A stretch of 16,235 nucleotides of DNA from an uncultured Bacteroidales bacterium. Its GTDB lineage: Bacteria; Bacteroidota; Bacteroidia; Bacteroidales; Tenuifilaceae. The position numbers and the translations under genes were made by a program. Positions 14,804-16,235 of the stretch are shown one piece after another. Positions within the stretch are counted from its first letter, which is position 1. Each line of letters opens with the position of its first letter. The notes beneath the pieces are model-generated. The model was given only the letters and a program-made list of their open reading frames with translations. It searched no databases and was not told the DNA's origin. Location of the stretch: NCBI GenBank assembly GCA_937915475.1, contig CALGIR010000007.1:1-16235 (forward strand), written 5' to 3'.

Positions 14804-16235
14804 TTATTTATGCTTAACGCTTGTTTTATTTTCTTTCGTTTTAGGCTCATCGACTTTCCAGTACCCTTTTCGCGAGAGCAGATGATTAAGGTTGGCAATC
14901 CCATATACCACAATTGCCGTTACTATTGAGGTATGCTCTTGGTACTCGGGTATGCTCATGTTATATAAATCTCGCTCAGTATGCCATATTTCTCTGTAGG
15001 TAAAGTCGTACCCTTTTGGGTCTGATGTGCCAAAACTAAGGGTGGGAACCCCAGCTACGGCAAAGGGTCCACTATCGGTACTCCATGGCTCTGCTGGCTT
15101 TTTTACGGGTTGCATTTCGGTCACTGTAAATGGGAAATCGGGATTAATTTGGTTAATGGGTTCACATACACGTTTTATGTCTTCCATCATTGCAGCAGGC
15201 ACTCTTATGCTGCTAGCTACGGTTGGGGCTCCATCGCGATTAAACATATTGGATATTTTGTCAAGTTTATCAGTATTTTTTTCAACCCAGTTTTTAGAGC
15301 CTAGTAGGCCAAACTCTTCTCCAGCCCATAGGCAAACAAGGATTGTTCGCCTAGGTTTACCTCCCGCTTGCATAATAAGTCTGGCGGCTTCCATTGTAGG
15401 AGTGGCACCCGAACCATTATCAACACCACCAGTGGCTACATCAAACGCATCGAGGTGGCCTCCCATAATTACGTACTCATCGGGAAATTCGGTACCAGGT
15501 ATAACACCAATTACGCTGTGGTATGGTATTGGGCCAAGCCTAAAATGGTTTCTGATGTCAAACTCCAGAAAAAAGCGTTGGCGTTCAATGGTCATTTGTT
15601 CAATAATAGCAAACTGGTGCTCATCAAGTTTAATGTCGGGTACTTTTGGAAGATTATCGAAGGTAAGATTTTTAAGGTTCTTACGATCGTAAAGGGCTAC
15701 AATGGGATTAGTTGCCGATTGGATAATACCCAGAATCCCTGCATCAACCATTTCTTTATAGAAAAGTGCAGGTTCTTCTTTTAGTGGAAGCAACTCTTTT
15801 AGTGGGTTACTGGTGTTTCGATTAGCCCAGTTTTCTTGCCTTATTATATTATTCTTTTTTTCAATCTCTTCATTTTCAGTTTTAATGCTAGCACGCATCC
15901 TGTCGGCTTCATCAGAAATATCGATGGGCCAACCGTTGCTTTTGCCCGAAACAAGTACCCAAGCACCGTTTAGTTTACCTTTCATTCGCTCAAATTGTGC
16001 CTGAGTTTTGGGTTCAATCATTACGTGTCCAATTTGAACTCCTTTTGTTCCAACGGTGTATGAAGGGGTGGCGAAATGAAGATTCATGCCGTTTTGGTCT
16101 AGCATACGACCAAACCAGGGGCCACGATTAAAGCCAACGGGGAGTGAGCCAACCGAATCAACAATTACTTCCATACCCCATTCTTTAAATTTTTTAGTAG
16201 TCCATTTAACTGCGGTCTCGTAGGCATCGGAACCA
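14804..16235 (-). CDS. M28-family zinc aminopeptidase, N-terminus beyond the window
   Basis: This is a di-zinc exopeptidase of family M28, usually periplasmic or secreted in Bacteroidota. The reading frame is open to the window end; residues before the internal Met at 16174 read GSDAYETAVKWTTKKFKEWGMEVIV, so that Met is not the start. At least 476 residues are present. Numbering from the internal Met, a PA-like inserted segment lies at about 45-180 and includes a charged Glu/Lys/Asn stretch (98-120). The metallopeptidase core follows: H240 (GGHLDAFD), D252 (GGVDNGSGA), E286/E287 (WAGEEFGLLGS), D314 (NRDGAPT) and H398 (IWHTERD), the full expected ligand and catalytic set. The C-terminus is a Lys-rich tail. 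The true start and any signal peptide are outside the window. It is convergent with the DUF4105 gene, 69 bases away. Confidence 0.92.
   Translation of the reverse strand, partial: GSDAYETAVKWTTKKFKEWGMEVIVDSVGSLPVGFNRGPWFGRMLDQNGMNLHFATPSYTVGTKGVQIGHVMIEPKTQAQFERMKGKLNGAWVLVSGKSNGWPIDISDEADRMRASIKTENEEIEKKNNIIRQENWANRNTSNPLKELLPLKEEPALFYKEMVDAGILGIIQSATNPIVALYDRKNLKNLTFDNLPKVPDIKLDEHQFAIIEQMTIERQRFFLEFDIRNHFRLGPIPYHSVIGVIPGTEFPDEYVIMGGHLDAFDVATGGVDNGSGATPTMEAARLIMQAGGKPRRTILVCLWAGEEFGLLGSKNWVEKNTDKLDKISNMFNRDGAPTVASSIRVPAAMMEDIKRVCEPINQINPDFPFTVTEMQPVKKPAEPWSTDSGPFAVAGVPTLSFGTSDPKGYDFTYREIWHTERDLYNMSIPEYQEHTSIVTAIVVYGIANLNHLLSRKGYWKVDEPKTKENKTSVKHK

Noticed and set aside
15027..15692. 221-codon open frame on the + strand
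   Set aside because: It is fully antisense to the M28 peptidase catalytic core, whose conserved metal-ligand motifs are all in the - strand frame.

Overview
The window is about 16.2 kb of chromosomal DNA from a member of the Bacteroidota, probably Bacteroidales/Marinilabiliales-like. Four things support this. The ribosomal and RNA polymerase genes run rpsD-rpoA-rplQ and are followed directly by eno. Start codons mostly follow A/T-rich leaders with little Shine-Dalgarno. Promoters of the TTTG / TAnnTTTG type precede some genes. The accessory families are also typical of the group: a Reg_prop propeller sensor, a DUF4105 protein, and a large UbiD-like decarboxylase. I see no rRNA, tRNA, CRISPR array, insertion sequence or phage gene.

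Layout. Bases 1-67 form a near-perfect fold-back inverted repeat, which replaces the 5' part of rpsD and looks like an assembly artefact at a contig end. From about base 30 the + strand carries the rest of rpsD (ribosomal protein S4), then rpoA (RNA polymerase alpha) and rplQ (L17 with a long charged tail), closed by a hairpin terminator. eno (enolase) follows as its own unit with a strong terminator. Next come a UbiD-family prFMN decarboxylase and, 8 bases later, a 1115-residue transmembrane protein. That protein joins a 14-repeat periplasmic propeller and Y_Y_Y domain to a cytoplasmic SpoIIE/PP2C phosphatase.

A 301-base palindrome-rich gap separates this pair from a convergent - strand block. 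The block holds a membrane hybrid histidine kinase with a degraded ATP-binding domain, a LysE/RhtB-type exporter, and an aldehyde dehydrogenase with a recognisable promoter. Divergent from the dehydrogenase is a DUF4105 membrane protein, a candidate for the Bacteroides Lnb type of lipoprotein N-acyltransferase. The window ends inside an M28 zinc aminopeptidase on the - strand whose N-terminus lies beyond base 16235.

The first third is ordinary core machinery. The most interesting parts are the two signalling proteins that face each other across 8800-9100: a sensor with phosphatase output, and a hybrid kinase that keeps its phospho-acceptor His and Asp but has lost the ATP-binding boxes. The DUF4105 gene is the next most interesting. 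No feature here is strong evidence for a wholly new system.
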